This document shows, one piece after another, positions 16,902 to 26,167 of a DNA stretch of 64,000 bases. The number at the start of each line of letters is the position of its first letter. Within the stretch, counting starts at the first letter, position 1. Source of the DNA: Methylovorus mays (GTDB lineage: Bacteria; Pseudomonadota; Gammaproteobacteria; Burkholderiales; Methylophilaceae). The notes beneath the pieces were generated by a model. It was not told where the DNA came from. It did not search any database and saw only the letters and a program-made list of their open reading frames with translations. Made by a program: the position numbers and the translations under genes. Location of the stretch: positions 124,001 to 188,000 of the forward strand of contig NZ_JAJAVG010000005.1 in the NCBI RefSeq assembly GCF_020531915.1, read 5' to 3'.

Positions 16902-19253
16902 CTACTGTGCAGGCCGTTTGCGCCAGTCCTGCACAAAGGTCATGAACTGATCAAAGGGCAAGGCCGGCGAGAACAGATAGCCTTGGGCAAAGTCACAGCC
17001 CGCGCGTTTCAACAGTTCCAGCTGGGCTTCGGTTTCCACGCCTTCGGCAATCACGCGCATGCCAAGCCGGTGCGCCATATCCACAATCACTTCGCACAGC
17101 ACCATGTCGTCATTGCCTGCGCCGAGGTTCTGCACAAAGGAGCGATCGATTTTGACAAAATCGATATGAAACTTCTTGAGATAGGCCAGCGAGGAATAGC
17201 CCGTGCCGAAATCATCAATCGAGATGGCGATACCGGCATCGCGAAATTGCGACAGCGTTGCTTTCACCTGATCAGAGGCTTCCAGCAGCAGGCCTTCGGT
17301 GATTTCAATCGCCAGACATTGCGCAGGGAGACCGATGTGCTCCAGGTAAGCCTGCCAGGTCTCCAGCTCCTGACTGCTCTGAAACTGCAAGGGAGACACA
17401 TTAATGCTGACCTGGAAGATGGTCGCATCCGCCGTCTGATCATCAGACGATGCACTGCACAATGCCATGGATTGCTGTACCAGAGTCACGGTATCGCGTG
17501 CGGATTGGCGGAACACCCAGTCACCCATGCCATTGATCATGCCAGTTTCTTCCGCCACCGGAATGAACTCGATGGGCGGCACCAGCCCACGGGCAGGATG
17601 CTGCCAGCGCACCAGCGCCTCGGCCTTGTGTATATCGCCGGTCGCCAGATCGACAATCGGCTGGTAATACATCACCAGCTCTTGCCGCTTTAGCGCATGC
17701 CGCAAATCATTGCTGACCTGCAGCTTGTGCGCGGCCAGCTCCTGCATGGAGGGCGAGAAGAACTGGTAACGGTTGCGTCCCAGCCGCTTGGCTTCGTACA
17801 TGGCCTGGTCGGCATACTTCATCAGCGTTTCCACATCGCGACTGTGCTCGGGGAAAGACGCAATGCCAATGCTGGTGGTCACATACACCACGTGGTTTTC
17901 AATGGCGAAAGGCAGCGATACCTGCCGCAATATCCGCTCGCATAGCCACTCAACCTGTTGCTGGTTCTGCACATTGGAAAGCACGATGGTAAATTCATCC
18001 CCGCCCAGGCGCGCCAGCAGCGTGCAATCGCGGGCAACGGCGGCAATCCGTGCACCCGTTTCCACCAGCAGCTTGTCGCCGATGGAATGGCCAAGCTGGT
18101 CGTTGATCTGCTTGAAGTTATCCAGATCCAGGAACATCAGCACCAGCGGCTGCTGATGCTGCAGGGATTTATGGATTTCTTCTGCCAGCTGTTTGTGGAA
18201 CATGGGGCGATTGGGCAAGCCGGTGAGAAAATCGTAATTGGCCTGCTTCCAGATCAGGTTTTGCGAGGCGGCGGTCTGCCTTGCCACTTCACGTTTGAGT
18301 CGATAGCCACGCAGCATGATGACGGTCGCCAGCAGGAGTAAACCCGCCAGCAGGAAAGGCAGCAAGCCGGTTTTGCTGCCAGGCTGCAAGCGCCAGTCAT
18401 TGATGATGTCGTTATGCTCTGGCTGCAGATGATGCAAGCTTTTCTGCAGGATGGAGCGCAGTTCCGGCCAGTCCTTGCGTACCGCCATGTTCACGCTGGC
18501 TTTGTAGGGCGTGGAGCCCGCCTTGGCCATATAGCGTATACCCTGCACATTCGATACATAATCCACCACCAGTGGATTGCCGATATAGGCATCCACCTTG
18601 CCGGTTTCCAGCGCAGCAAAGGCCTCTTCAGCGATATCTACCTGGAATAACTCGATGCCTTGTCGATCCTTGGCAAGCAGGCCCGCCAGCGGTCCATTCT
18701 TGAATACCGCCACCCGCTTGCGCTCCAGATCGGCAAAGGTACGGATGGTGTCGTTTTTCTTGTGGATATAGATGGTGTAAGGCACGGAAATAACCGGCTC
18801 GGCCAGCGCCACATAGCGGCTGCCATTCAGCGACTTGACACTCGCGATGCCGGACAGCATGTCAGCGGTTTCGGTATCAGGGTTTTCTGAATATTCGATT
18901 TTTTCAAAACGCACTCCCAGCAGACGCTCAAAGCGCTTCAGGTAATCCACGGTAATGCCGCGAAACTCGTTACCTTCCGACAGAAACTCGATGGGCATCC
19001 AGCCGTGATGCACGCCAACTTTGATCACAGGATGTGCCTTGAGCCACGCAAGCTCCTGCACCGTCAGTTCCAGCGCCTCTGGCGTCAACGACTTGCTGGA
19101 AAAGGGCAAGGTGCCACTTTCCATTTGCTCAGCACTCACGGCATACAGTGCCGCAGAAATACACACCAGTGCCAGCAGGCTCTGGATAAGCATGCGCAGT
19201 GCAGAGCCTGCCGTTACTGCATGGCTCGAATGTTTGAAATTAGCTAATCGCAT
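16902..19253 (-). CDS. Transmembrane GGDEF-EAL protein with periplasmic solute-binding sensor
   Basis: The product has 783 residues. A signal/anchor segment is followed by a bacterial extracellular solute-binding type 3 domain in the periplasm (about 75-287), a membrane helix (about 299-315, LLPFLLAGLLLLATVIML), a GGDEF domain with intact GGDEF at about 417-421, and an EAL domain with intact EAL at about 545. It also has DDFGTGYSSLAYLKK. It should sense an amino-acid-like ligand and make or degrade cyclic di-GMP; the intact motifs leave both activities possible. The ATG at 19253 is preferred over an upstream TTG. Confidence 0.9.
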   Translation of the reverse strand: MRLANFKHSSHAVTAGSALRMLIQSLLALVCISAALYAVSAEQMESGTLPFSSKSLTPEALELTVQELAWLKAHPVIKVGVHHGWMPIEFLSEGNEFRGITVDYLKRFERLLGVRFEKIEYSENPDTETADMLSGIASVKSLNGSRYVALAEPVISVPYTIYIHKKNDTIRTFADLERKRVAVFKNGPLAGLLAKDRQGIELFQVDIAEEAFAALETGKVDAYIGNPLVVDYVSNVQGIRYMAKAGSTPYKASVNMAVRKDWPELRSILQKSLHHLQPEHNDIINDWRLQPGSKTGLLPFLLAGLLLLATVIMLRGYRLKREVARQTAASQNLIWKQANYDFLTGLPNRPMFHKQLAEEIHKSLQHQQPLVLMFLDLDNFKQINDQLGHSIGDKLLVETGARIAAVARDCTLLARLGGDEFTIVLSNVQNQQQVEWLCERILRQVSLPFAIENHVVYVTTSIGIASFPEHSRDVETLMKYADQAMYEAKRLGRNRYQFFSPSMQELAAHKLQVSNDLRHALKRQELVMYYQPIVDLATGDIHKAEALVRWQHPARGLVPPIEFIPVAEETGMINGMGDWVFRQSARDTVTLVQQSMALCSASSDDQTADATIFQVSINVSPLQFQSSQELETWQAYLEHIGLPAQCLAIEITEGLLLEASDQVKATLSQFRDAGIAISIDDFGTGYSSLAYLKKFHIDFVKIDRSFVQNLGAGNDDMVLCEVIVDMAHRLGMRVIAEGVETEAQLELLKRAGCDFAQGYLFSPALPFDQFMTFVQDWRKRPAQ

Positions 19254-19748
19254 CCCGCACTCAATAGTTCTTGTTTTACCGTTAAGACCGCGCGCCAACT
19301 TGCGCCACGAAGCGCTTGCGTTCAAAAAGTTTACGGTCCGCAGGATTAAATCTTGACCCGAATAATTGTGTCTTGAATCACATTTTCGGGAATGAAGGAT
19401 TGTATTGCCGATTCAAATAATAGCAATGACTTACCACCTGCGCGGTGACGAAAATGGAAGGCTTGTAACATGAGAGAAGGTCGGAGCCATGTGGCAATAA
19501 AACAAGCCGGATATCAAGCGCAGACAGCGATCATGCGCATGCCGGTGACCTCGTTGATTATTTGATTACACGACACGACCAAACAGGCTTAACATATAGC
19601 AGAAGGTGCACAATAAGCAACTGAATAATATCAACATTAACCATGCCTGCTCATCCATGAATACAGTCACGAGCATGCCACCGTGCTACCTAAGATGATA
19701 CGCAAGGTCTGAAGCTGCTTTCCAGATCAACACTGTCGGAGCATTAAG
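19254..19748. other. Intergenic region before the patatin gene
   Basis: About 495 bases with moderate AT-richness and no open frame that looks coding. It must hold the promoters of the divergent GGDEF-EAL gene and of the patatin gene, but no confident -35/-10 pair or operator could be picked out. Confidence 0.4.
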
Positions 19749-20684
19749 ATGAAAACCATTTTAAGCATTGATGGAGGTGGTATACGCGGGTTGATCCCGG
19801 CGCTGATCCTGACGGAGATCGAGGCGCATCTGGGCAAGCCAGTCTGGCAATTGTTTGACCTGATCGCGGGGACATCGACTGGCGGTATTCTCGCCATCGG
19901 TTGTGCAAAAAAAGACGCTCCGGGCAAGGCGAAGTACGCAGCGAAAGACCTGGTGGCGATCTACGAAACCCGCGGCAAGGAGATATTCTCGCGTTCCTTG
20001 TGGAAAGGGGTGTCCTCCATAGGCGGGATTGCCGATGAGCTTTACTCCGCCGATGGCATTGAACAGGTGCTGCAGGCGTATTTTGAAGACGATGCCTTAC
20101 AGGACTGTCTGACCCATATCCTGATCACGAGTTACGACCTGCAAAACCGCGAACCCATCTTTTTCAAAAGCTGGAAAGACGAGCATAAACCCGTGCTGCT
20201 TAAACACATCGCCCGCGCCACTTCCGCTGCGCCTACTTACTTCGAACCTAGCCAGCTGGAAGTTGCAGGCTCGCTGAAAACCCTGGTGGATGGCGGCGTG
20301 TTCATCAACTCGCCTTCAGTGTCGGCTTATGCCGAAGCCAAACGCATTTTCCCCGATGAATCCGAATTTCTGCTGGTATCGCTAGGCACCGGCGAGCTGA
20401 TCAGGCCGATTACCTTTGATGAGGCAAAAGACTGGGGCAAGGCCGGCTGGGTATTGCCGCTGTTGAGCTGCATGTTTGATGGCGTGGCTGATGCGGCCAA
20501 TTATCAAATGCAGATGATATTGGGCGATCATTACTACCGGCTGCAAACCGAACTGACCATCGCCTCAGATGACATGGACAACGCCACCAAAGGCAATATC
20601 GAAAATCTGAAGGCGGAAGCTAAAAAACTGATCAAATCCAATAAGGCAACACTGGAAATGCTCTATCAGGCATTGGCCAGATAA
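19749..20684 (+). CDS. Patatin-like phospholipase
   Basis: The 311-residue lipid acyl hydrolase has all patatin elements: the oxyanion glycine loop IDGGGIRG (residues 7-14), the nucleophile elbow GTSTG (41-45, catalytic Ser43), and the catalytic Asp in DGG (181-183). It has no signal peptide, so it probably acts on inner-membrane lipids from the cytoplasm. GGAG precedes the ATG. Similar proteins serve as effectors in cyclic-nucleotide anti-phage systems (CapV), but no nucleotide cyclase or accessory gene is adjacent, so a housekeeping or solitary role is more likely. Confidence 0.92.
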   Translation: MKTILSIDGGGIRGLIPALILTEIEAHLGKPVWQLFDLIAGTSTGGILAIGCAKKDAPGKAKYAAKDLVAIYETRGKEIFSRSLWKGVSSIGGIADELYSADGIEQVLQAYFEDDALQDCLTHILITSYDLQNREPIFFKSWKDEHKPVLLKHIARATSAAPTYFEPSQLEVAGSLKTLVDGGVFINSPSVSAYAEAKRIFPDESEFLLVSLGTGELIRPITFDEAKDWGKAGWVLPLLSCMFDGVADAANYQMQMILGDHYYRLQTELTIASDDMDNATKGNIENLKAEAKKLIKSNKATLEMLYQALAR

Positions 20685-20732
20685 GACCTGGCAAAGGCCC
20701 AAGGCCAAATCACGCAGCGGTATATCAGACGA

Positions 20733-21221
20733 CTAATTGCACAGCCGGGACAAGGAATCAAAATCAAACGCCTGTCCGCTGATGCTCTTCTGAAACTTAT
20801 CCTGCTGCTGAACACGCCCCGGGGTGTTGAAAGTCGCGCCATCCAGCCTGTCAATAAAACCATCATCCACCAGCATGGCGCAGGCCAGGCTGCGGGAGTA
20901 TTCCGACTTCAGCAGCGACAACATCTGGGCATGCTCAAAATCAAAATCCACAATTTTTTGCAGTGATTTCGCATAGGTGGTTCTGACTGAAATCACCTCA
21001 GGCAAGGTGGAGGACTTTGCAATCAGCGGTTCAATATCATCGCGTATGCCATCTTGGTTTTCGTCTGGCCCCGAGAGTGGGCTGGTCTTGGCCTCAGCAT
21101 GCAACATGGCAGCCGCCCAGCCTGGCAGTTTATCGCAGGCCGATAGCGCCAACATAAGTGCGGCAGCGCCGAATAGCGGCACCCCTCTGGCAAGCGTTGC
21201 GGATATACACGGAAGGTTCAT
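20733..21221 (-). CDS. Hypothetical lipoprotein with calcium-loop-like motif
   Basis: The 162-residue product has a lipoprotein signal peptide (ALMLALSAC, Cys near residue 29) and soon after a DENQDGIRDDIE segment, which resembles Ca-binding Asp-rich loops of the thrombospondin-3/EF-hand type. The rest is helical and unrecognised. The ATG at 21221 follows AAGGGA at good spacing; the longer upstream extension is not signal-like. It converges with the patatin gene and is divergent from the riboswitch-controlled receptor. Confidence 0.75.
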   Translation of the reverse strand: MNLPCISATLARGVPLFGAAALMLALSACDKLPGWAAAMLHAEAKTSPLSGPDENQDGIRDDIEPLIAKSSTLPEVISVRTTYAKSLQKIVDFDFEHAQMLSLLKSEYSRSLACAMLVDDGFIDRLDGATFNTPGRVQQQDKFQKSISGQAFDFDSLSRLCN

Positions 21222-21424
21222 GCGTCCCTTGATGAGAGAGTTTGGCGAGCTGAAAGGCGGGATGCAGCTCAGGTCAAGACTTATGCAGAAAGTATACAGC
21301 CCATGCAAAATCCGTCGACCCAGGGGTGACATAATTGTCACCTACCCCCGCCAGAGGCCCAGCGTGCGGGCATCTTTACATTTCTTAAAACTTATTCACG
21401 CTTCCCCTTTATAATCTATGCACA

Positions 21425-21603
21425 CTGCCAGGTGCCTGCCCTCTCGCTCGAGGGGAAAGGTGAAACGGGAAACAGGTGAAATACCTGTGCTGCCCCCGCA
21501 ACGGTAAGCGAGTATGGATGTGCCATCAACGCCACTGGGCCTTATGCCTGGGAAGGCGGTGCATCAAGCCTCGCGAGCCCGGAGACCGGCCTGCCAGTCA
21601 CGA
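21425..21603 (+). promoter_or_regulatory. Cobalamin (B12) riboswitch
   Basis: The leader has the AdoCbl/Cbl aptamer features in order: GCCAGGTGCC near the 5' end, AACGGGAAACAGGTGAAA, CCTGTGCTGCCCCCGCAACG (core with the CCCCGCAAC run), and the B12-box-like GCCCGGAGACCGGCCTGCC near the 3' end. About 120 bases separate it from the receptor ATG. In this family ligand binding normally lowers expression of downstream uptake genes, so the receptor should be made when cobalamin is scarce. Confidence 0.93.
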
Positions 21604-21724
21604 AGGAACTACCGCGGGGCGCGGTGTTTGGGCGAGGCTAGTCAGCCATCTCACACGATAGCTCTGTGGTTTTTCCATGATGAATCGGCATGCGGGGTCG
21701 CATGCGAACATTTAGGAAACGCCC

Positions 21725-23821
21725 ATGAAACGTACTGCCATGGCGAGCCTGACCGGCTTGCTTTTTTCCGTGTCCGCTTACGCTGAAGATATTCAGCCGC
21801 TGGAAGAAGTCGAAGTATCCGCACAACATCTCAAGCCAGAATCCCGCCTTAATCAGCCACTCGCCACCGCCAGCCGTCTCGGCCTGACAGCGCTTGAAAC
21901 CCCCGCCAGCATTGAAGCCGTGGATGCCGACACCCTACGCCGCCGTGGCGATGTCAGTATCCGCGAAGCCGTGTCACGCACCACCGGCATCAGCGACATC
22001 AGCAATCTCGGCGTGGGCAATGCCTTTTCAGCGCGCGGTTTCAGCGGCAATGATTCCATCGGCCAGGCAGAAGATGGTGTACGGCTGCTGACCGCTGCCA
22101 GCACCATCACGTTTCCTTCAGATACCTGGGGTTATGAACGCATCGAGGTGTTGCGCGGACCAGCCTCGGTATTGTTTGGCACCGGCACCGTGGGTGGCAT
22201 CATCAACAGCATACGCAAGGCGCCGAGCCGGGATGCTTCATTTGAAGCCTTAGCCGGCTGGGGCACCCGCGGAGAATACCGCGCTGGCGTCGGTGGCACC
22301 GGTGCGGTGGGTGAGATAGGCGCATTCCGCATTGATGCTTCCGCCACCGGGGGCAATGGCTATGTGGACCGCGGCGAGCATCAGAGCCGCAAACTCATGA
22401 GCGGCCTGCAACTGGTCCCCAGCGATCATCTGCGTGTGGATTTCACTTTTGATCATAGCGAAGACTCCCCGACTACCTACACCGGCATCCCCTTGCGCGA
22501 TGGCCGCATCGATAGCCGCCTGCGCCAACAGAATTACAACGTGAACGACAGTGCCATGGATTTTGCCGATGACCGCCTGCGCGCCAAGGTGGAATGGGAT
22601 ATGTCAGACAGCCTGAAACTGACCAATATCAGCTACTGGTTTAACAGCCGCCGCCACTGGCGCAACCTGGAATACTATGCCCTCGACAGTGCCAGCAATA
22701 CGGTGACGCGATCTGGCTATACCGAGATCAAACACCAGCTGAAACAGCTAGGCAACCGCCTGGAACTGGCCAGTGTGGCGGATGCTTTCGGCCACCGCAA
22801 TCGCTGGGCCATGGGCTGGGAAACCACGCGTGTTGATCTGCGTTATATCGACAACTTCTACGCGGGCACCGACGGCACCAGCACCGTGCCGATCAAAGGG
22901 TTTGCACCCGGCTATTATGCCGATGCCACGTTGGATCCGACGATTCCCGAGTACAAGGCGCGCACCCTGCAAAACGCCCTGTTTGTGGAAGATGCGCTGG
23001 ACCTGACCGATCGGCTGAAACTGACGGCAGGCGTCCGCCAGGACTGGATCAATGTGGATCATCAGAACTTCATCACCGGTGCTTCATTCGACAAGGATTA
23101 CTCGCCCTTTTCCTACCGCCTGGGCACGGTATTTACCGCGGCTCCAGGCCTGGCCGTGTATGGGCAATACAGCCAGGGCTCAGACCCGGTATCGTCCATC
23201 GTCTCATTACGGCCCCGCAACAAAGGCTACAAGCTGACCACCGCCAGACAAGCCGAAGTCGGCATCAAGCATATGCTGGATAACGGCAAAGGCGACGTGA
23301 CGCTGGCGCTGTACCACATCGCCAAGGACGACATCCTGACACGCGACCCTGCCGATCAGCGGCTGACAGTGCAAGGCGGCAAGCAGTCTTCACGCGGTGT
23401 GGAGCTTTCCACCCTGCTGCTGCCAAGCGCACATTGGCGTGTAGACGCCAATATGGCACTGCTGAAGGCGCGCTATGACGAATTGCTGGAAAACGGTGCC
23501 TCACGCGCAGGCAACACGCCGACCAATGTACCGGAGAAAGTCGCCAACGCATGGGTTTACTACCAGCGGGGTGACTGGTCCATGGGTGCGGGCGCCCGAC
23601 TGGTAGGACAACGCTACGCCGACACGGCCAACACCTCGGTCATGCCCGGCTATACCGTGTATGACGCCAACATTGCCTGGCGTGCAAACCGCCACACCAC
23701 CCTGCGCCTCAACGCACGCAATCTGGGTGACAAGCTCTACGCCAGTACCTATTACGACACCAGCCAGTTCATCCTCGGCCCCTCACGCAGTCTGGAGCTG
23801 ACCGCCGAAATCAGCTACTGA
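21725..23821 (+). CDS. TonB-dependent receptor (siderophore-receptor-like) under a B12 riboswitch
   Basis: The 698-residue product has a signal peptide cleaved near AYAED. A plug domain follows (residues about 45-165: ETPASIEAVDADTLRRR, and ERIEVLRGPASVLFGTG with GGIIN), then a 22-strand-type barrel ending SLELTAEISY. The family resemblance is to catecholate/hydroxamate siderophore receptors rather than short BtuB, and it lacks an STN domain. The upstream cobalamin riboswitch argues for a corrinoid or cobalt-complex substrate. A terminator follows the gene, so it is probably monocistronic. Confidence 0.9.
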   Translation: MKRTAMASLTGLLFSVSAYAEDIQPLEEVEVSAQHLKPESRLNQPLATASRLGLTALETPASIEAVDADTLRRRGDVSIREAVSRTTGISDISNLGVGNAFSARGFSGNDSIGQAEDGVRLLTAASTITFPSDTWGYERIEVLRGPASVLFGTGTVGGIINSIRKAPSRDASFEALAGWGTRGEYRAGVGGTGAVGEIGAFRIDASATGGNGYVDRGEHQSRKLMSGLQLVPSDHLRVDFTFDHSEDSPTTYTGIPLRDGRIDSRLRQQNYNVNDSAMDFADDRLRAKVEWDMSDSLKLTNISYWFNSRRHWRNLEYYALDSASNTVTRSGYTEIKHQLKQLGNRLELASVADAFGHRNRWAMGWETTRVDLRYIDNFYAGTDGTSTVPIKGFAPGYYADATLDPTIPEYKARTLQNALFVEDALDLTDRLKLTAGVRQDWINVDHQNFITGASFDKDYSPFSYRLGTVFTAAPGLAVYGQYSQGSDPVSSIVSLRPRNKGYKLTTARQAEVGIKHMLDNGKGDVTLALYHIAKDDILTRDPADQRLTVQGGKQSSRGVELSTLLLPSAHWRVDANMALLKARYDELLENGASRAGNTPTNVPEKVANAWVYYQRGDWSMGAGARLVGQRYADTANTSVMPGYTVYDANIAWRANRHTTLRLNARNLGDKLYASTYYDTSQFILGPSRSLELTAEISY

Positions 23822-23846
23822 TCACGATCGGAGAAACGCGACACTG

Positions 23847-23888
23847 ACGCCCTGCCCTGCCGCCAAGCCTGCAGAACAGGGCGTTTTT
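23847..23888 (+). terminator. Intrinsic terminator after the B12-regulated receptor
   Basis: The stem ACGCCCTG with CAGGGCGT closes a larger loop and is followed by a run of five Ts. It lies 26 bases after the receptor stop and just before the converging MFS gene. Confidence 0.75.
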
Positions 23889-23890
23889 CT

Positions 23891-25078
23891 TTAGTGCGAT
23901 GCAGGCTTGAGCCAGCAGGCCATGACGATCATCAAACCGGCAATGCCAATCAGCATATGAAGGGAACTCGCATAGCTGCCCGTCACATCGCGCAGATAGC
24001 CGAATGCCAGCGGACCGGTTGCGGCGACCAGATAGCCTATGGTGAGCACAAACGCCGTCCATGCGTTGGTTTCACTCGCGTTAGCCGTATTATCCAGCGG
24101 CAAGGTCATGCCCAGAGTAAAGGCACCGCCCAGGCCAAAGGCGGTCACGGCGATCACCGGTACAGGCGCCCATAACGGCGCTACCGTCATCAGCACCAGC
24201 CCCAGCAGGGTAATCACGGCGCTGGATACCAGCCAGACGCGGCGATCCAGTGATTTGCTGTAAGCCCCGAACACCGGACTTGCCAGCATGAAGGCCGCAG
24301 TAAAGCATCCCAGCAGCACACCAGCCATGCTGCTGGAAAGCCCATGCTCCAGAAACACCGCGGCCGTCCAGGTCACCATGGCATAAAAAATCAGGTTAAT
24401 GCAGGCAAAAAAAGCGGCAATCCGCCAAGCCAGCGCATTGCGCCATGGCAAGGGCGCCCGGGCGACCACGATCTTCTGGCTGGCATCGTGCGTACGGACA
24501 TGCTGCCAATAGACGTAGCCCCAGGCCAGCGTCGCCAGCAGCCCGAGCACGGACCATATGCCGGCGGGCAGGCGCCAGCCACCTATACTCTCCGCCATGG
24601 GCGCGGTAATGACGGCAGACAGCGTGCTGCCAAACGACAACCCTGTCACGTAAATACCCATCACCCACGCCGCCCGCGTCGGGTAGTTCACCTTGATGTA
24701 GCCAGAGAGCAGCGTACCCGTCACGGCGATGCCCGCGCCAACACCCACGGTACTCAGCAGCAATGCCAGCACATCCGGCGCAAAAGCGCGGATCAAGGTA
24801 GACACACCCAGTATCGCCAGGGCTGTCACAATGGTTTTATCGCGGCCAAAACGATGCGCCAGCCATGGCGCGGGTAAAGCCAGCAGGCCCATCAACAAAT
24901 CAGGTATCGCCGTCAGCAGCGAAGCCTGGGCATGCGACAAGGCAAACGCATCGATAATGCGCGGCAAAATCGGGCCAATAGAGACAATCGAAGGCCGCAG
25001 TGCAAGGGCCACCAGCACGATGGCGACGATACCAATGCCTAGAGCCGGTAAGGGGGATTCTTTTGTAACTGGATGCAT
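23891..25078 (-). CDS. MFS transporter, CynX/NimT-like
   Basis: The 395-residue protein has about 12 hydrophobic segments and the major-facilitator loop 2-3 pattern (LAHRFGRDKTI). The opening LALRPSIVSIGPILPRI matches the CynX/NimT branch, whose members handle cyanate, nitroimidazoles or other small organic anions. The substrate here is unknown. The ATG at 25078 is preferred over a TTG four codons upstream. It stands alone. Confidence 0.85.
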   Translation of the reverse strand: MHPVTKESPLPALGIGIVAIVLVALALRPSIVSIGPILPRIIDAFALSHAQASLLTAIPDLLMGLLALPAPWLAHRFGRDKTIVTALAILGVSTLIRAFAPDVLALLLSTVGVGAGIAVTGTLLSGYIKVNYPTRAAWVMGIYVTGLSFGSTLSAVITAPMAESIGGWRLPAGIWSVLGLLATLAWGYVYWQHVRTHDASQKIVVARAPLPWRNALAWRIAAFFACINLIFYAMVTWTAAVFLEHGLSSSMAGVLLGCFTAAFMLASPVFGAYSKSLDRRVWLVSSAVITLLGLVLMTVAPLWAPVPVIAVTAFGLGGAFTLGMTLPLDNTANASETNAWTAFVLTIGYLVAATGPLAFGYLRDVTGSYASSLHMLIGIAGLMIVMACWLKPASH

Positions 25079-25398
25079 GCATGGCCTCAACAGGGAGTTT
25101 CAAATGACGATGAATCAGGCGCCCAAAGGACGGTTCATCATGGAAAAGAAACTAACAGACTCCGGTAAATACGCTCCATACGTCGAATGACTGAGCGCAA
25201 GCCTAATGCAGACATATCCCGGCATAGAGCCAGCCGATCACGCCGCGCCGACGCGCTAGCGCAGGCAATGCACCTTGCTTTCTGCTGGGGGAAATTGAAG
25301 AAACTATTTGGCCGCCACCCCTTAATTTTCGGTGGATGCTGTCGTTATCAGTAAACAGCAAGGCCTAATAATAGTGTGTGACTTTTCAGGAGATCATC
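25079..25398. other. Intergenic region
   Basis: About 320 bases without a convincing gene. Short GC-rich inverted repeats (around GCGCGCTAGCGC-like sequence near 25250) are visible, but no confident promoter or operator. Confidence 0.35.
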
Positions 25399-25584
25399 AT
25401 GACATCCGCCGTAGGAAGCTCAACCAGCACCAGCTATACACCGCCACCACCTCCTGCGCAGCAGGCACAGCCCAAGCCGCCAGTAGACGAAAACGAAGCC
25501 AGCAACAAACCGAATGAGGCTCCGCCACCACCGAAGCCAACTTCATCCGTCACCCTGGGCACTCAGGTCGATACCACAGCGTAA
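25399..25584 (+). CDS. Small proline-rich hypothetical protein
   Basis: The 61-residue product was not recognised. It has an AGGAGA ribosome-binding site 6 bases before the ATG and is followed by a strong terminator, so it is likely a real, monocistronic gene. The sequence is low complexity: a poly-Pro run after residue 15, a Lys/Pro/Glu/Asn-rich middle, and VTLGTQVDTTA at the end. It has no signal peptide or membrane segment. Confidence 0.65.
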   Translation: MTSAVGSSTSTSYTPPPPPAQQAQPKPPVDENEASNKPNEAPPPPKPTSSVTLGTQVDTTA

Positions 25585-25597
25585 GCTGGTGAGAGCT

Positions 25598-25626
25598 AAA
25601 AAAACCGCCATATCGGCGGTTTTTTC
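25598..25626. terminator. Bidirectional intrinsic terminator
   Basis: The stem ACCGCC-(atat)-GGCGGT is flanked by seven As on the left and seven Ts on the right, so it can end transcripts from both sides. It serves the proline-rich gene (plus) and the DUF2141 gene (minus). Confidence 0.88.
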
Positions 25627-25691
25627 ATGTTCTCCTGTCCATTCTTTTTCTGTTCCTCATTCCCTATGCCCGCAGCAGGCAATGCCAACAC

Positions 25692-26108
25692 TCAGTAATG
25701 CAATTCAACCGTGATTTCCGTTGCGCCGCTTACCTCAAATGCGCTGGGCTCAAACGGCGGCGGCCCGGATACTTTAGGATTATTCGATAGCCCATATCCC
25801 TCGGTAGGAAACATGCCAAAGCGGCGGTTCAATTCGCCGTTGGCATCTTCATCGTGATACACCACCACGGCATATTTGCCTGGCTTGACATCACGCCAGC
25901 TGAGGATGACCTCGCCGGGGCTGGCGGCAGTCTGCATCACGGCCACCGCGTCGGCCTCCTTGCGAAAGGTCCTGGGATCCGCATAAAGCGCTGCCCGGAT
26001 ATTGCCTTTGGCACTTTTCACCCCTTCTACCTTCACGGTAAGTGACACGCCATCGGCTGATGCATGCAGGGAAAAACAAACGAGGATCAGGCTGAAAAAA
26101 ATACGCAT
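25692..26108 (-). CDS. DUF2141 exported protein
   Basis: The 138-residue product has a signal peptide (MRIFFSLILVCFSLHASA) and a DUF2141 domain, shown by KGNIRAALYADPRTF, then YAVVVYHDEDANGELNRR and FPTEGYGLSNN. The family is predicted to be periplasmic with a beta-rich fold; its function is unknown. An in-frame ATG at 26165 is possible but does not give a signal peptide at the N-terminus. It follows the phosphoethanolamine transferase gene and is probably cotranscribed. Confidence 0.88.
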   Translation of the reverse strand: MRIFFSLILVCFSLHASADGVSLTVKVEGVKSAKGNIRAALYADPRTFRKEADAVAVMQTAASPGEVILSWRDVKPGKYAVVVYHDEDANGELNRRFGMFPTEGYGLSNNPKVSGPPPFEPSAFEVSGATEITVELHY

Positions 26109-26167
26109 AGGGTTCACTTCATGCTCCTGTGGTTGGTAGTGCGGACTGTTCACATCTGTTGTCATGA

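Noticed and set aside
19749-21221. CBASS-type defence operon around the patatin gene
   Set aside because: No CD-NTase, Cap2/Cap3 or other accessory gene is adjacent; the neighbour is a lipoprotein on the other strand.
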